A stretch of DNA of 9,649 nucleotides from a bacterium. GTDB taxonomy: Bacteria; Patescibacteriota; Minisyncoccia; Phycocordibacterales; VMEP01. The notes below the pieces were generated by a model. The model ran no database searches. It was not told where the DNA came from and saw only the letters and a program-made list of their open reading frames with translations. How positions within the stretch are numbered: the stretch's first letter is position 1; the number at the start of each line of letters is the position of its first letter. A program made the translations under genes and the position numbers. Positions 4,663 to 9,174 of this stretch are shown piece by piece. The stretch lies in assembly GCA_030699625.1 (NCBI GenBank), contig JAUYLU010000038.1:1-9649 (forward strand), written 5' to 3'.

Positions 4663-4980
4663 TTACTTCTGCGGCGGCGTGACCTTGTAGCCGCGCACGC
4701 CCTTCAGGTACTGCGCGCAGGCCACCTCGAACGCCGAGGTCGCCATGCCGATGGTCTGGACCTGCTCCTCGTCCTGGAGGATGGTGGTCTCGCCGACCTC
4801 GATGACGCGCGGGCTGTTCACCACGGTGCCGTCGGAGGCCTGGCCGTGGAGCGGCGTCCAGGAAGTGCCCGGAAGCGAGTTGGCGTCGATCACGAGCGAA
4901 CCGCCGAGCTTCTTCTGGAGGTCTGCGGAGACGCTGCTGCCCAGATTCACGGCGACGAGTGCGGCTTGAAGCTGTTTCAT
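4663..4980 (-). CDS. Hypothetical protein, 105 residues
   Basis: I do not recognise this small protein. It has no signal peptide or membrane helix. The N-terminal helix-like segment MKQLQAALVAVNLGSSVSADLQKKLGG is followed by a mixed, probably beta-rich middle (residues 28-75, with GTSWTPLHGQ and PRVIEVGETTILQDEEQVQTIG), then a helix AFEVACAQYLKGV and a short basic end. The ATG at 4980 has GGGAG 6 bases upstream. The gene has the best promoter in the window and a long leader with hairpins, so it is probably well expressed and possibly regulated after transcription starts. Its leader ends in CCTGAAAGGGAG, much like CCTGAAAGGAGGG in front of the next gene downstream, so the two may be controlled alike. 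Codon use matches the neighbours. Confidence 0.72.
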   Translation of the reverse strand: MKQLQAALVAVNLGSSVSADLQKKLGGSLVIDANSLPGTSWTPLHGQASDGTVVNSPRVIEVGETTILQDEEQVQTIGMATSAFEVACAQYLKGVRGYKVTPPQK

Positions 4981-5084
4981 GCAATCTCCCTTTCAGGATG
5001 GTTGGGGAAGGTACAACTCACCTGCGCCTAAGGCCTGCCTGGCGGCAGACAGGGCACAAATGAAACCGGCCCTAGGAGGCCGAT
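4981..5084 (-). promoter_or_regulatory. Long structured 5' leader of the 105-residue gene
   Basis: From the inferred start of transcription near 5084 to the ATG at 4980 there are about 100 non-coding bases. Reading the minus strand, CGGCC and GGCCG form a hairpin around TCCTAG near 5067-5083. CTGCC and GGCAG form another around GCCA near 5035-5050, followed by single-stranded sequence and the Shine-Dalgarno GGGAG. No known riboswitch motif is recognisable. It could be a translational control element or just a long leader. Confidence 0.4.
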
Positions 5085-5090
5085 TTCGAG

Positions 5091-5119
5091 ATGCTACATA
5101 TACGGCGCTTTCATGTCAA
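5091..5119 (-). promoter_or_regulatory. Strong sigma70 promoter of the 105-residue gene
   Basis: On the minus strand a perfect -35, TTGACA (5114-5119), is followed after exactly 17 bases by TAGCAT (5091-5096). No other position pair in the window matches consensus this well with this spacing. Upstream lies the GC palindrome CTGCC/GGCAG (5123-5136) that separates it from the 3' end of the membrane-protein gene. Confidence 0.7.
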
Positions 5120-5143
5120 CCCCTGCCAGCCGGCAGGCAGACT

Positions 5144-5608
5144 TTATCCGAAAAGGATATCCGTCCATTCGTAACCGAGGTACCAGAGGGCCACAGAGAG
5201 GGCCCCGACCCAGCCGATGGAGGAAAACGCCCCTGAAACGAGGAGCTTCCGCTTCTCCCCCTCGGTAAGCGCCGCGAACGGCCGCCCCGAGGCGAGCGGG
5301 AGGAGCTTCCCGATGAAAAAAGCGTTCACGACGATAATGGCGACGAATCCCATCTTCGTCAAAAACGGCGCGTACGAAAGGTAGGTCTCGCGGGCCGGCC
5401 AGAACATGATAAAACCGGTGGCCATTATGACGATAAGCCCCGCCCACACCGTGCGGTGGAGCCGGAACATGAGCCGCCCGTCAAGGGTCTGCCGCCTGCC
5501 GCGGAAGTATTGAAAGCCGAGGTGGTCGGCATAGAGCACCACCGCGAGCGTGGCGAGTACGGCGCCGATGTGTACCGGCAACATCGTGATTTCCGATAGG
5601 AACTCCAT
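5144..5608 (-). CDS. Four-helix integral membrane protein downstream of an ArsR-like regulator
   Basis: Predicted protein of 154 residues that is mostly membrane. Hydrophobic segments lie at about residues 10-28, 53-70, 85-105 and 125-146, with basic loops between the first and second (RGRRQTLDGR) and third and fourth (EGEKRK). H13 and H29 at the ends of helix 1 and H51 just before helix 2 are the only histidines and could bind heme or metal. That would fit a CopD- or cytochrome-b-like four-helix bundle, but the resemblance is too weak to name a family. The ATG at 5608 lacks a Shine-Dalgarno; an alternative ATG lies nine codons in. The gene begins 26 bases after the ArsR-like stop, so the two are likely cotranscribed. 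A palindrome in the gap suggests separate repression of this gene by the regulator. Confidence 0.75.
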   Translation of the reverse strand: MEFLSEITMLPVHIGAVLATLAVVLYADHLGFQYFRGRRQTLDGRLMFRLHRTVWAGLIVIMATGFIMFWPARETYLSYAPFLTKMGFVAIIVVNAFFIGKLLPLASGRPFAALTEGEKRKLLVSGAFSSIGWVGALSVALWYLGYEWTDILFG

Positions 5609-5617
5609 GCTTAGTTC

Positions 5618-5655
5618 ACAACATTCTCACATTCTCAAGAATGTGAGAATGTTGT
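5618..5655. promoter_or_regulatory. Palindrome O1 between the regulator and the membrane-protein gene
   Basis: A perfect 18-bp inverted repeat (5618-5635 with 5638-5655) around central CA. Each arm holds two tandem ACATTCT-type half-sites eight bases apart. The core ACATTCTCAAGAATGT is identical to that of the palindrome at 5923-5958. It overlaps the regulator's last codons and stop, and ends 10 bases before the ATG of the membrane-protein gene. There is no T-run, so an operator is more likely than a terminator, though the RNA would also fold. Confidence 0.65.
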
Positions 5656-5910
5656 TATTAGTTTCAGCATGCGCTTGCCGTACGGGGAAAGGGCATGCGC
5701 CACTTGTCTGCCTTGATGCTTTTTATCGAGCAACCCGGCCTGCACGAGACGCCGTGTATGCTCGGAAACAGTCTTGATGTTGCACGCGAGCTTTTCGGCT
5801 ATATCCTCGAGCGCGAGGCCCTCTTCCCTTCCCACAAGCGAGAGAATCTCAATACGCCGATGGTTGGCGATGCCTTTGAAATGTCGCTCCAATTGCCGTG
5901 CTGTCTTCAT
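5635..5910 (-). CDS. ArsR-like winged-helix transcriptional regulator
   Basis: Predicted DNA-binding protein of 91 residues, the usual length for ArsR/SmtB-type or related winged-helix repressors. Helix 1 covers RQLERHFKGIANHRRIEIL (residues 5-23), matching the 'ALxxxxRxxIL' opening of the family. LALEDIAEKLACNIKTVSEHTRRLVQAGLL (residues 32-61) is the helix-turn-helix with the recognition helix at about 45-58. DKKHQGRQVAHALS forms the wing. C43 stands alone, so no classical metal-binding Cys pair is present and the signal sensed is unknown. The start is the ATG at 5910; an in-frame ATG at 5928 lies inside the upstream palindrome and is less likely. No Shine-Dalgarno. The TGA is at the centre of palindrome O1. 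Matching palindromes before this gene and the next one suggest autoregulation plus control of the membrane protein. Confidence 0.85.
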   Translation of the reverse strand: MKTARQLERHFKGIANHRRIEILSLVGREEGLALEDIAEKLACNIKTVSEHTRRLVQAGLLDKKHQGRQVAHALSPYGKRMLKLITTFSHS

Positions 5911-5922
5911 GCAGTCAACATA

Positions 5923-5958
5923 CCACATTCCAACATTCTCAAGAATGTTGGAATGTGG
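5923..5958. promoter_or_regulatory. Palindrome O2 in front of the ArsR-like gene
   Basis: A perfect 17-bp inverted repeat (5923-5939 with 5942-5958) around central CA, 12 bases before the regulator's ATG. Each arm holds ACATTCC and ACATTCT half-sites eight bases apart. The 16-base core is identical to O1, while the outer half-sites differ in paired fashion. The position next to the start codon is typical of an autoregulatory operator. The binding protein is inferred from the neighbouring gene. Confidence 0.65.
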
Positions 5959-6122
5959 ATATCAGGCGCGCTCGAAGGCTTCGCGAACCACCGCCTCGCC
6001 GCCATGCTGACAGAGACGAGGCGGCGCCGCGTCCTCCTATAATACGTGCGTAACACGGATATAATTCAGTAAAGTCCCGATTATGCAGCTATTAGTTATC
6101 GGTCATTAGTCATTGTCGCCTC
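5959..6122. promoter_or_regulatory. Divergent intergenic region between the regulator and the LigD-like gene
   Basis: Two exact TATAAT hexamers occur on the plus strand at 6038-6043 and 6060-6065, the second about 58 bases before the LigD-like ATG; neither has a good -35. On the minus strand TATTAT overlaps the first. A minus-strand 32-codon ORF starts 26 bases after an AGGAGG (about 6033-6038) and ends in a TGA that overlaps the regulator's ATG. It may be a leader peptide, but the evidence is thin. The segment at 6089-6115 carries TATTAGTTATC, which recurs near 8692. Confidence 0.4.
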
Positions 6123-6719
6123 ATGGCGCTCACCGAATACAAAAGAAAAAGGAAGTTCGACCGGACGCCCGAGCCAACGGGCGAAAAGGACGTGGGCAAG
6201 AAACGCCCGAAGCTCAAGACCGGGAAAAATCTCCGCTACGTCGTCCAGAAGCACAAGGCCTCGCGTCTCCACTACGATTTCCGCCTCGAGCAGGGCGGCG
6301 TCCTCAAAAGCTGGGCGGTGCCGAAAGGCCCCTCGCTCGATCCCGAAGAAAAGCGCCTCGCCATGATGACCGAGGACCATCCGCTCGACTACCTGAACTT
6401 CGAAGGGACCATCCCGAAGGGGAACTACGGCGCGGGCGAGGTCATCGTCTGGGACCACGGGCTCTACCATAGCGCCGACGTGGTGGACGATCCGGAGGAA
6501 AGCCGGGAGAAACTGAAAGAGGGCCTTCGGAAAGGCCGCCTCGATTTCATTCTTTTTGGAAAAAAATTGAAAGGCCGCTTCGCCCTCATCAAAATGAAGC
6601 GCAAGGAAGACGTGCGCGGAAAATCGTGGCTCCTCATGAAGCAGGACGACGAGTACGCTTCGACGCGCGACATCGCCGAAGACGCGAGTTCGGTCATTTC
6701 CGGAAGGGAATTATTATAG
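6123..6719 (+). CDS. Stand-alone LigD-type DNA 3'-phosphoesterase
   Basis: Predicted cytosolic protein of 198 residues matching the phosphoesterase (PE) module of bacterial DNA ligase D. That module trims 3'-phosphate and 3'-ribonucleotide ends before non-homologous end joining. The signature run is clear: RYVVQKHKASRLHYDFRLE (residues 38-56), SWAVPKGPS, MMTEDHPLDYLNFEGTIPKGNYGAGEVIVWD. The metal and phosphate ligands known from Pseudomonas LigD (H42, H48, D50, R52, H84) correspond here to H44, H50, D52, R54 and H86, all present. Residues 1-35 are a basic lead-in rich in Lys and Arg. The middle lysine-rich part and RGKSWLLMKQDDEYA (residues 168-182) complete the module. No ligase, polymerase or Ku gene is nearby, so it acts alone or with a distant ligase. 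The ATG lacks a Shine-Dalgarno. A strong terminator follows. Confidence 0.93.
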   Translation: MALTEYKRKRKFDRTPEPTGEKDVGKKRPKLKTGKNLRYVVQKHKASRLHYDFRLEQGGVLKSWAVPKGPSLDPEEKRLAMMTEDHPLDYLNFEGTIPKGNYGAGEVIVWDHGLYHSADVVDDPEESREKLKEGLRKGRLDFILFGKKLKGRFALIKMKRKEDVRGKSWLLMKQDDEYASTRDIAEDASSVISGRELL

Positions 6720-6739
6720 AAAAACAAAAACGCCAACGT

Positions 6740-6775
6740 AAAAAGCCCCATCCGCCGTCTGGCGAGGGGCTTTTT
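6740..6775. terminator. Bidirectional terminator between convergent genes
   Basis: AAAAAGCCCC (6740-6749) pairs with GGGGCTTTTT (6766-6775), extended inside by CGCC with GGCG. It ends in T-runs on both strands and sits between the LigD-like gene (+) and the DUF5652 gene (-), serving both. Confidence 0.9.
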
Positions 6776-6778
6776 GTG

Positions 6779-7078
6779 TCACTGGGTTCCGTCCGCGCGC
6801 GGTCCCTCCGAAGAGGCGTCCGTGCGCATGCTGAAGAGGTCAGCGAACTTGAGCTTGAGAATGGCGAAGAGAAAGATGATGTCGAGTATCCCCGCCGTGT
6901 TCACCACGAGCATGATGACGAACCACCAGTACCGCCCGCGCCGCCCCGAGTGCCAGAGGCCGAGCCCTTTCCAGAAAACGCTCCAGAGCGCAAGGAGCGG
7001 AAGGAGGGTGAATCCCCAAAGCGGGAATCCCTCCACCATGCCGCCCCACCAATTATTGCCGTACATCATAATAACCAC
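6779..7078 (-). CDS. DUF5652 family small membrane protein
   Basis: Predicted membrane protein of 99 residues with two helices, about 20-38 and 50-75. The Trp-rich block LWSVFWKGLGLWHSGRRGRYWWFVIMLVVNTAGILDIIFLFAI is the hallmark of DUF5652: an aromatic first helix, a basic turn and a second helix with NT-GILDI. The family is known almost only from Patescibacteria and has no assigned function. The N-terminus adds the aromatic NNWWGGM segment, and the last 20 residues are polar. Several start codons are close together (residues 1, 4 and 5). None has a good Shine-Dalgarno, so the exact start is uncertain. It lies 35 bases after the stop of the secreted CnaB-like gene on the same strand, with a hairpin in the gap, and ends against the shared terminator. 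Confidence 0.85.
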   Translation of the reverse strand: MVIMMYGNNWWGGMVEGFPLWGFTLLPLLALWSVFWKGLGLWHSGRRGRYWWFVIMLVVNTAGILDIIFLFAILKLKFADLFSMRTDASSEGPRADGTQ

Positions 7079-7082
7079 ACTC

Positions 7083-7104
7083 TACCACCGGAAAGCCGGG
7101 TGGT
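7083..7104. other. Hairpin between two minus-strand genes
   Basis: ACCACCGG and CCGGGTGGT form a stem with one bulged base around AAAG, in the 35-base gap between the CnaB-like stop and the DUF5652 start. There is no T-run in the minus direction, so it may set relative expression or RNA stability rather than stop transcription. Confidence 0.35.
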
Positions 7105-7113
7105 TATCCACTA

Positions 7114-7521
7114 TTATCTGATGCCGGTGTCGCAATAGATGATGGTTTCCGTGGCGGCACCCTGGCTCACCCGTATCGTTTCCCTGCTCGCGCAGTACGG
7201 ATGGAGGTTCGTCGCGGCGGCGGAGCGTATGGCATACTCGCCCGGCGGCGCTTCGATGCTGAATTTCCCGTCCTCGCCGGAACTGAACGTTTTGACGACG
7301 CGCGCCCCGTCGTTTGTGGTGAGAACGAGCTGCGCCCCGTAGGGCCTGTCGTCGCATCCCGGCTCGGGCGGCACGCGCATGACCGGGCAGATGGGTCCCA
7401 AAAGCACGGTGCCGTTGATCGTGCCGGAGAGGGAAGGTCCGGGCCCCCTTTGACTCGTCCATAAACTGGCACCGAGAAGGAGGAGCAGCAAAACGATGAG
7501 TATGAGAAATGTCTGTTTCAT
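7114..7521 (-). CDS. Exported protein with a short CnaB/carboxypeptidase-regulatory-like domain
   Basis: Predicted protein of 135 residues. Residues 4-20 are a strongly hydrophobic signal or anchor (LILIVLLLLLLGASLW) with no lipobox cysteine. After a Gly/Pro/Ser linker, residues 33-130 form a beta-sandwich-like domain. It opens with SGTINGTVLLGPICPVMRVPPEPGCDDRPYGAQLVL, a pattern (GPxCPVxRxPPxPxCxDRPY) seen in many small exported bacterial proteins. It continues with VKTFSSGEDGKFSIEAPPGEYAIRS, the 'dG-x-F-x-i-x-lppG-x-Y' strand pair of CnaB and carboxypeptidase-regulatory domains. C45, C56, C110 and C130 could make two disulfides outside the membrane. Function unknown. The ATG at 7521 has only a weak GAAAG upstream. 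It forms a likely two-gene unit with DUF5652. Confidence 0.82.
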   Translation of the reverse strand: MKQTFLILIVLLLLLLGASLWTSQRGPGPSLSGTINGTVLLGPICPVMRVPPEPGCDDRPYGAQLVLTTNDGARVVKTFSSGEDGKFSIEAPPGEYAIRSAAATNLHPYCASRETIRVSQGAATETIIYCDTGIR

Positions 7522-7561
7522 CGCTTTCTATTTTCCCCCATCTCGCCCGCGCGCGCAATGT

Positions 7562-7596
7562 AAACGAAAAAGCCCCATTCCGGGGCTTTTTCGTTT
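7562..7596 (-). terminator. Strong intrinsic terminator after the DUF2795 gene
   Basis: A perfect 15-bp stem (7562-7576 with 7582-7596) containing AAAAAGCCCC and GGGGCTTTTT around the loop ATTCC, with AT-rich tails on both strands. It lies 10 bases after the minus-strand stop at 7606 and upstream of the CnaB-like gene, separating the two. Confidence 0.9.
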
Positions 7597-7605
7597 GCCG
7601 CGGGC

Positions 7606-7845
7606 TCAGGCGATGTCCGCCGCCTCGCCCTCCCCGATATCGGAGTCCCTTTTTATCTTTCCGATGCCTTCCGAGACGTCGTTCGGCGAATTGAAGCGCT
7701 CCATGGGAATGCTCCGTATCGTCTCGACTACGTCCTTGCCCGCTCCCTCCGCCTCGGCGGTCTTCATGAGGTCCTCCTTCGAGCACGGGTACTTGGCTCC
7801 TTTCAAAAACTTCTGCACGTGCACTGGATTCACGATGGTTGCCAT
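7606..7845 (-). CDS. DUF2795 domain protein
   Basis: Predicted small cytosolic protein of 79 residues from the ATG at 7845; an in-frame ATG at 7860 adds five. It matches DUF2795 across its length: MATIVNPVHVQKFLKGAKYPCSKEDLMKTAEAEGAGKDVVETIRSIP, then a variable stretch ending FNSPNDVSEGIG. The conserved parts are the helix 'QKFLKGxxYPxxKxxLxxxA', the 'GAxxxVxExLxxxP' segment and the 'FxSPxDVsxxig' end. The function of DUF2795 is unknown; it is widespread in bacteria as a short stand-alone helical protein. The extra C-terminal tail (KIKRDSDIGEGEAADIA) is acidic and probably disordered. Neither start has a Shine-Dalgarno. TTTAAT just upstream may be a -10 giving a very short leader. Confidence 0.85.
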   Translation of the reverse strand: MATIVNPVHVQKFLKGAKYPCSKEDLMKTAEAEGAGKDVVETIRSIPMERFNSPNDVSEGIGKIKRDSDIGEGEAADIA

Positions 7846-7985
7846 AGTGTTGCTACCCATTAAAAACGCTGATAAAGCTCGACGTTACCTAGACGGACGA
7901 GCCCTGCGCGCCATACGCCTTGAAGCACGCGGACAAACCTGCTAGAAAGAGGGAGGTTTGTTCAACGAGCGACAAGGGAGGCCCC

Positions 7986-8495
7986 ATGGGCACTATCATC
8001 GACCTCGCCGCGGCGAGAAAGAAGAAAGCCGAAGAAACGCGCCGCCGCGGGAAGGAACGCCGCGAGCGCATCCTTCGGGTGAAAGGCGAGCGGCCAGGCT
8101 GGTACATGGAAAACGGCATCCGCAGTTTTCGCTGCTACAAGCCGGCGGACATCGGAGGAGAACGTCCGCGGGGCCACCGGCCGCCGAAATACGGCCCACG
8201 CGGCGGAGTTATCCTCGGCGTCGGCCAGGTATGGGTGGAGGTTGGTCTCCAGCATATGTGGGTCATCGCCGCCCTTGAACGGCGAAGGGACGGCAAGCAC
8301 ACGGTGCACCTTCGCCCCTACCGCTGCTTCAGCCTCACGCGCACCGTCTCGGAAACCACGCTCCGAATGTGCTTTATGGTCTGGGAAAAAGACAAAAAGG
8401 ACACCGAGGAGCTTGCGGAAGACATGAGAAGGTGGCATCCCGGCTGGAGAGGCTTTTTCGGCCTTGACCCCGAAACAGGGAACCGCATCGACTGA
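7986..8495 (+). CDS. Hypothetical basic protein, 169 residues
   Basis: I do not recognise this protein. Residues 3-34 form a highly charged helix (IDLAAARKKKAEETRRRGKERRERIL) that could bind nucleic acid or form a coiled coil. Residues 35-75 are basic and rich in Gly, Pro and aromatic residues (GERPGWYMENGIRSFRCYKP). Residues 80-135 look beta-rich (GVILGVGQVWVEVGLQHMWVIAALE, then HTVHLRPYRCFSLTRTV). The last 30 residues are a charged helix followed by WHPGWRGFFGLDPETG. There is no signal peptide or membrane helix. GGGAGG lies 5 bases before the ATG at 7986, a clear Shine-Dalgarno, which is why I prefer it to an upstream ATG at 7920. The stop lies inside the terminator hairpin. The gene ends against a broken ABC ATPase on the opposite strand, so it may have been acquired or rearranged there. 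Confidence 0.78.
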   Translation: MGTIIDLAAARKKKAEETRRRGKERRERILRVKGERPGWYMENGIRSFRCYKPADIGGERPRGHRPPKYGPRGGVILGVGQVWVEVGLQHMWVIAALERRRDGKHTVHLRPYRCFSLTRTVSETTLRMCFMVWEKDKKDTEELAEDMRRWHPGWRGFFGLDPETGNRID

Positions 8496-8519
8496 TGTTC
8501 AGCCGATGCGGCTTTTTTT
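8483..8519 (+). terminator. Intrinsic terminator of the basic-protein gene, containing its stop codon
   Basis: CCGCATCG (8483-8490) pairs with CGATGCGG (8504-8511), and CTGA with TCAG continues the stem past one mismatch, leaving a 3-base loop. A run of seven T follows (8513-8519). The TGA stop (8493-8495) is within the upper stem. Confidence 0.88.
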
Positions 8520-8651
8520 ATTGTTTTTCTGCTTGAGCCCGAGGAGCGCGTAGAAATCGCCCGAGGGCACCTCGAGCGAGACGCCGTTAAGGGCGTGCGT
8601 GCCGGAGGCGTAGGTTTTCTCTAGATTTTTGATGGAGAGCGCAGGCTGCAT
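8499..8651 (-). pseudogene. ABC-transporter ATPase fragment, cut just before Walker A
   Basis: A 50-codon minus-strand frame. Residues 1-38 read like the very start of an ABC-2-type ATP-binding protein: MQPALSIKNLEKTYASG, THALNGVSLEV, then PSGDFYALLG. This covers the A-loop tyrosine region (KTY), the 'AL-GVSLEV-GD' strand pair and the LLG that always precedes GPNGAGKST. From codon 39 the frame instead reads LKQKNNKKSRIG and stops, with this tail encoded by the terminator of the opposite gene. The Walker A, signature, Walker B and H-loop parts are absent from the window. The break at about 8538 therefore marks a deletion, insertion or recombination joint. The start codon still has an extended -10 (TGCTACAAT) 8 bases upstream. 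The fragment cannot bind or hydrolyse ATP. Confidence 0.82.
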
Positions 8652-8747
8652 GAGATTCGATTGTAGCACGGACTTTTTCCTCTTGTTTTCGTTATTAGTT
8701 ATCTGTTGTTTGTCCCTTGCCCCTAGTCCCTTGCTACTTGTTATTTA
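8652..8747 (-). promoter_or_regulatory. Low-complexity spacer with an extended -10 for the ABC fragment
   Basis: On the minus strand TGCTACAAT (about 8660-8668) is an extended -10 eight bases before the ABC fragment's ATG, which has no Shine-Dalgarno. The rest is pyrimidine-rich on the plus strand, with loosely repeated CCCTTGC/CCCCTAGTCCC and TTGTTATTTATC words and TATTAGTTATC, shared with the region before the LigD-like gene. No gene is seen. Confidence 0.45.
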
Positions 8748-9116
8748 TCACTTCATATCCTCCTCGAGATTGTCTATGAGGGCGGGCACGTCTCCAGAAT
8801 CGGGAAGGTCGTTCGCCTCTTTTTCCAATTCGCCGTATTCGAGCTTGGCCTGCTCGCGGTCCAAAAATTTGTATTCGCCCGCCTGGCCGGGCGGGGCGAG
8901 CTCGTCGTAGACGAAGGCGAGGTTCCCGCTCTCGAGCCGTCCGAAAAAGTCCTCCCACGAAATAATCTCGAATTCCTCGCGGGTGAGGCCGCCAAAGGCG
9001 ATTTCGAGAAGCCCCGTGCCGTCCCCCTCTTCCGGCACGCCGCGCACAAGCGCGGGCTTCCCGCCGTGCTCCTCTATCCAGCCGCGTATGGTGTCATGGT
9101 CGGTGGTGTGATGCAT
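8748..9116 (-). CDS. Small TTDHD-type protein (family often mislabelled glucan branching enzyme)
   Basis: Predicted cytosolic protein of 122 residues. The opening HHTTDHDTIRGWIEEHGGKPALVRGV (residues 2-27), followed by GLLEIAFGG and EIISWEDFFGRLESGNLAFVYDE (residues 50-72), matches a widespread short bacterial family. Its members begin 'TTDHDEIRxWAEERGGKPAxVKGT' and contain 'LEEISWDEFFxKFxExxLAFLYQ'. From memory, that family is often annotated as 1,4-alpha-glucan branching enzyme, but it has no such catalytic domain and its function is unknown. The C-terminal 40 residues here are a charged helical extension (LDREQAKLEYGELEKEANDLP) beyond the usual core. The ATG at 9116 lacks a Shine-Dalgarno. 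The neighbours are the broken ABC gene downstream and the toxin-antitoxin pair upstream. Confidence 0.75.
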   Translation of the reverse strand: MHHTTDHDTIRGWIEEHGGKPALVRGVPEEGDGTGLLEIAFGGLTREEFEIISWEDFFGRLESGNLAFVYDELAPPGQAGEYKFLDREQAKLEYGELEKEANDLPDSGDVPALIDNLEEDMK

Positions 9117-9174
9117 GACAGAGGAGACGTAAACAATACGTTTAGGCTACAGTAATGACATATAAAGAGAGAAA

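Noticed and set aside
5618..5655. Palindrome O1 as a plain intrinsic terminator of the ArsR-like gene
   Set aside because: There is no T-run after the stem on the minus strand, and the same core recurs before the regulator's own start, where a terminator would make no sense.
6096..6470. A minus-strand 124-codon ORF opposite the LigD-like gene
   Set aside because: The plus-strand frame has the complete PE active-site signature. The minus frame is an antisense shadow without domain features.
7082..7786. A long minus-strand ORF of 234 codons in another frame
   Set aside because: It runs through a strong terminator and overlaps the CnaB-like and DUF2795 genes, both of which show family motifs.
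6089..8740. TATTAGTTATC shared by the regions before the LigD-like gene and after the TTDHD gene, as a functional repeat
   Set aside because: The shared word is only 11 bases in AT-rich low-complexity spacer. It is noted in the feature text, but the evidence is too thin for a separate claim.
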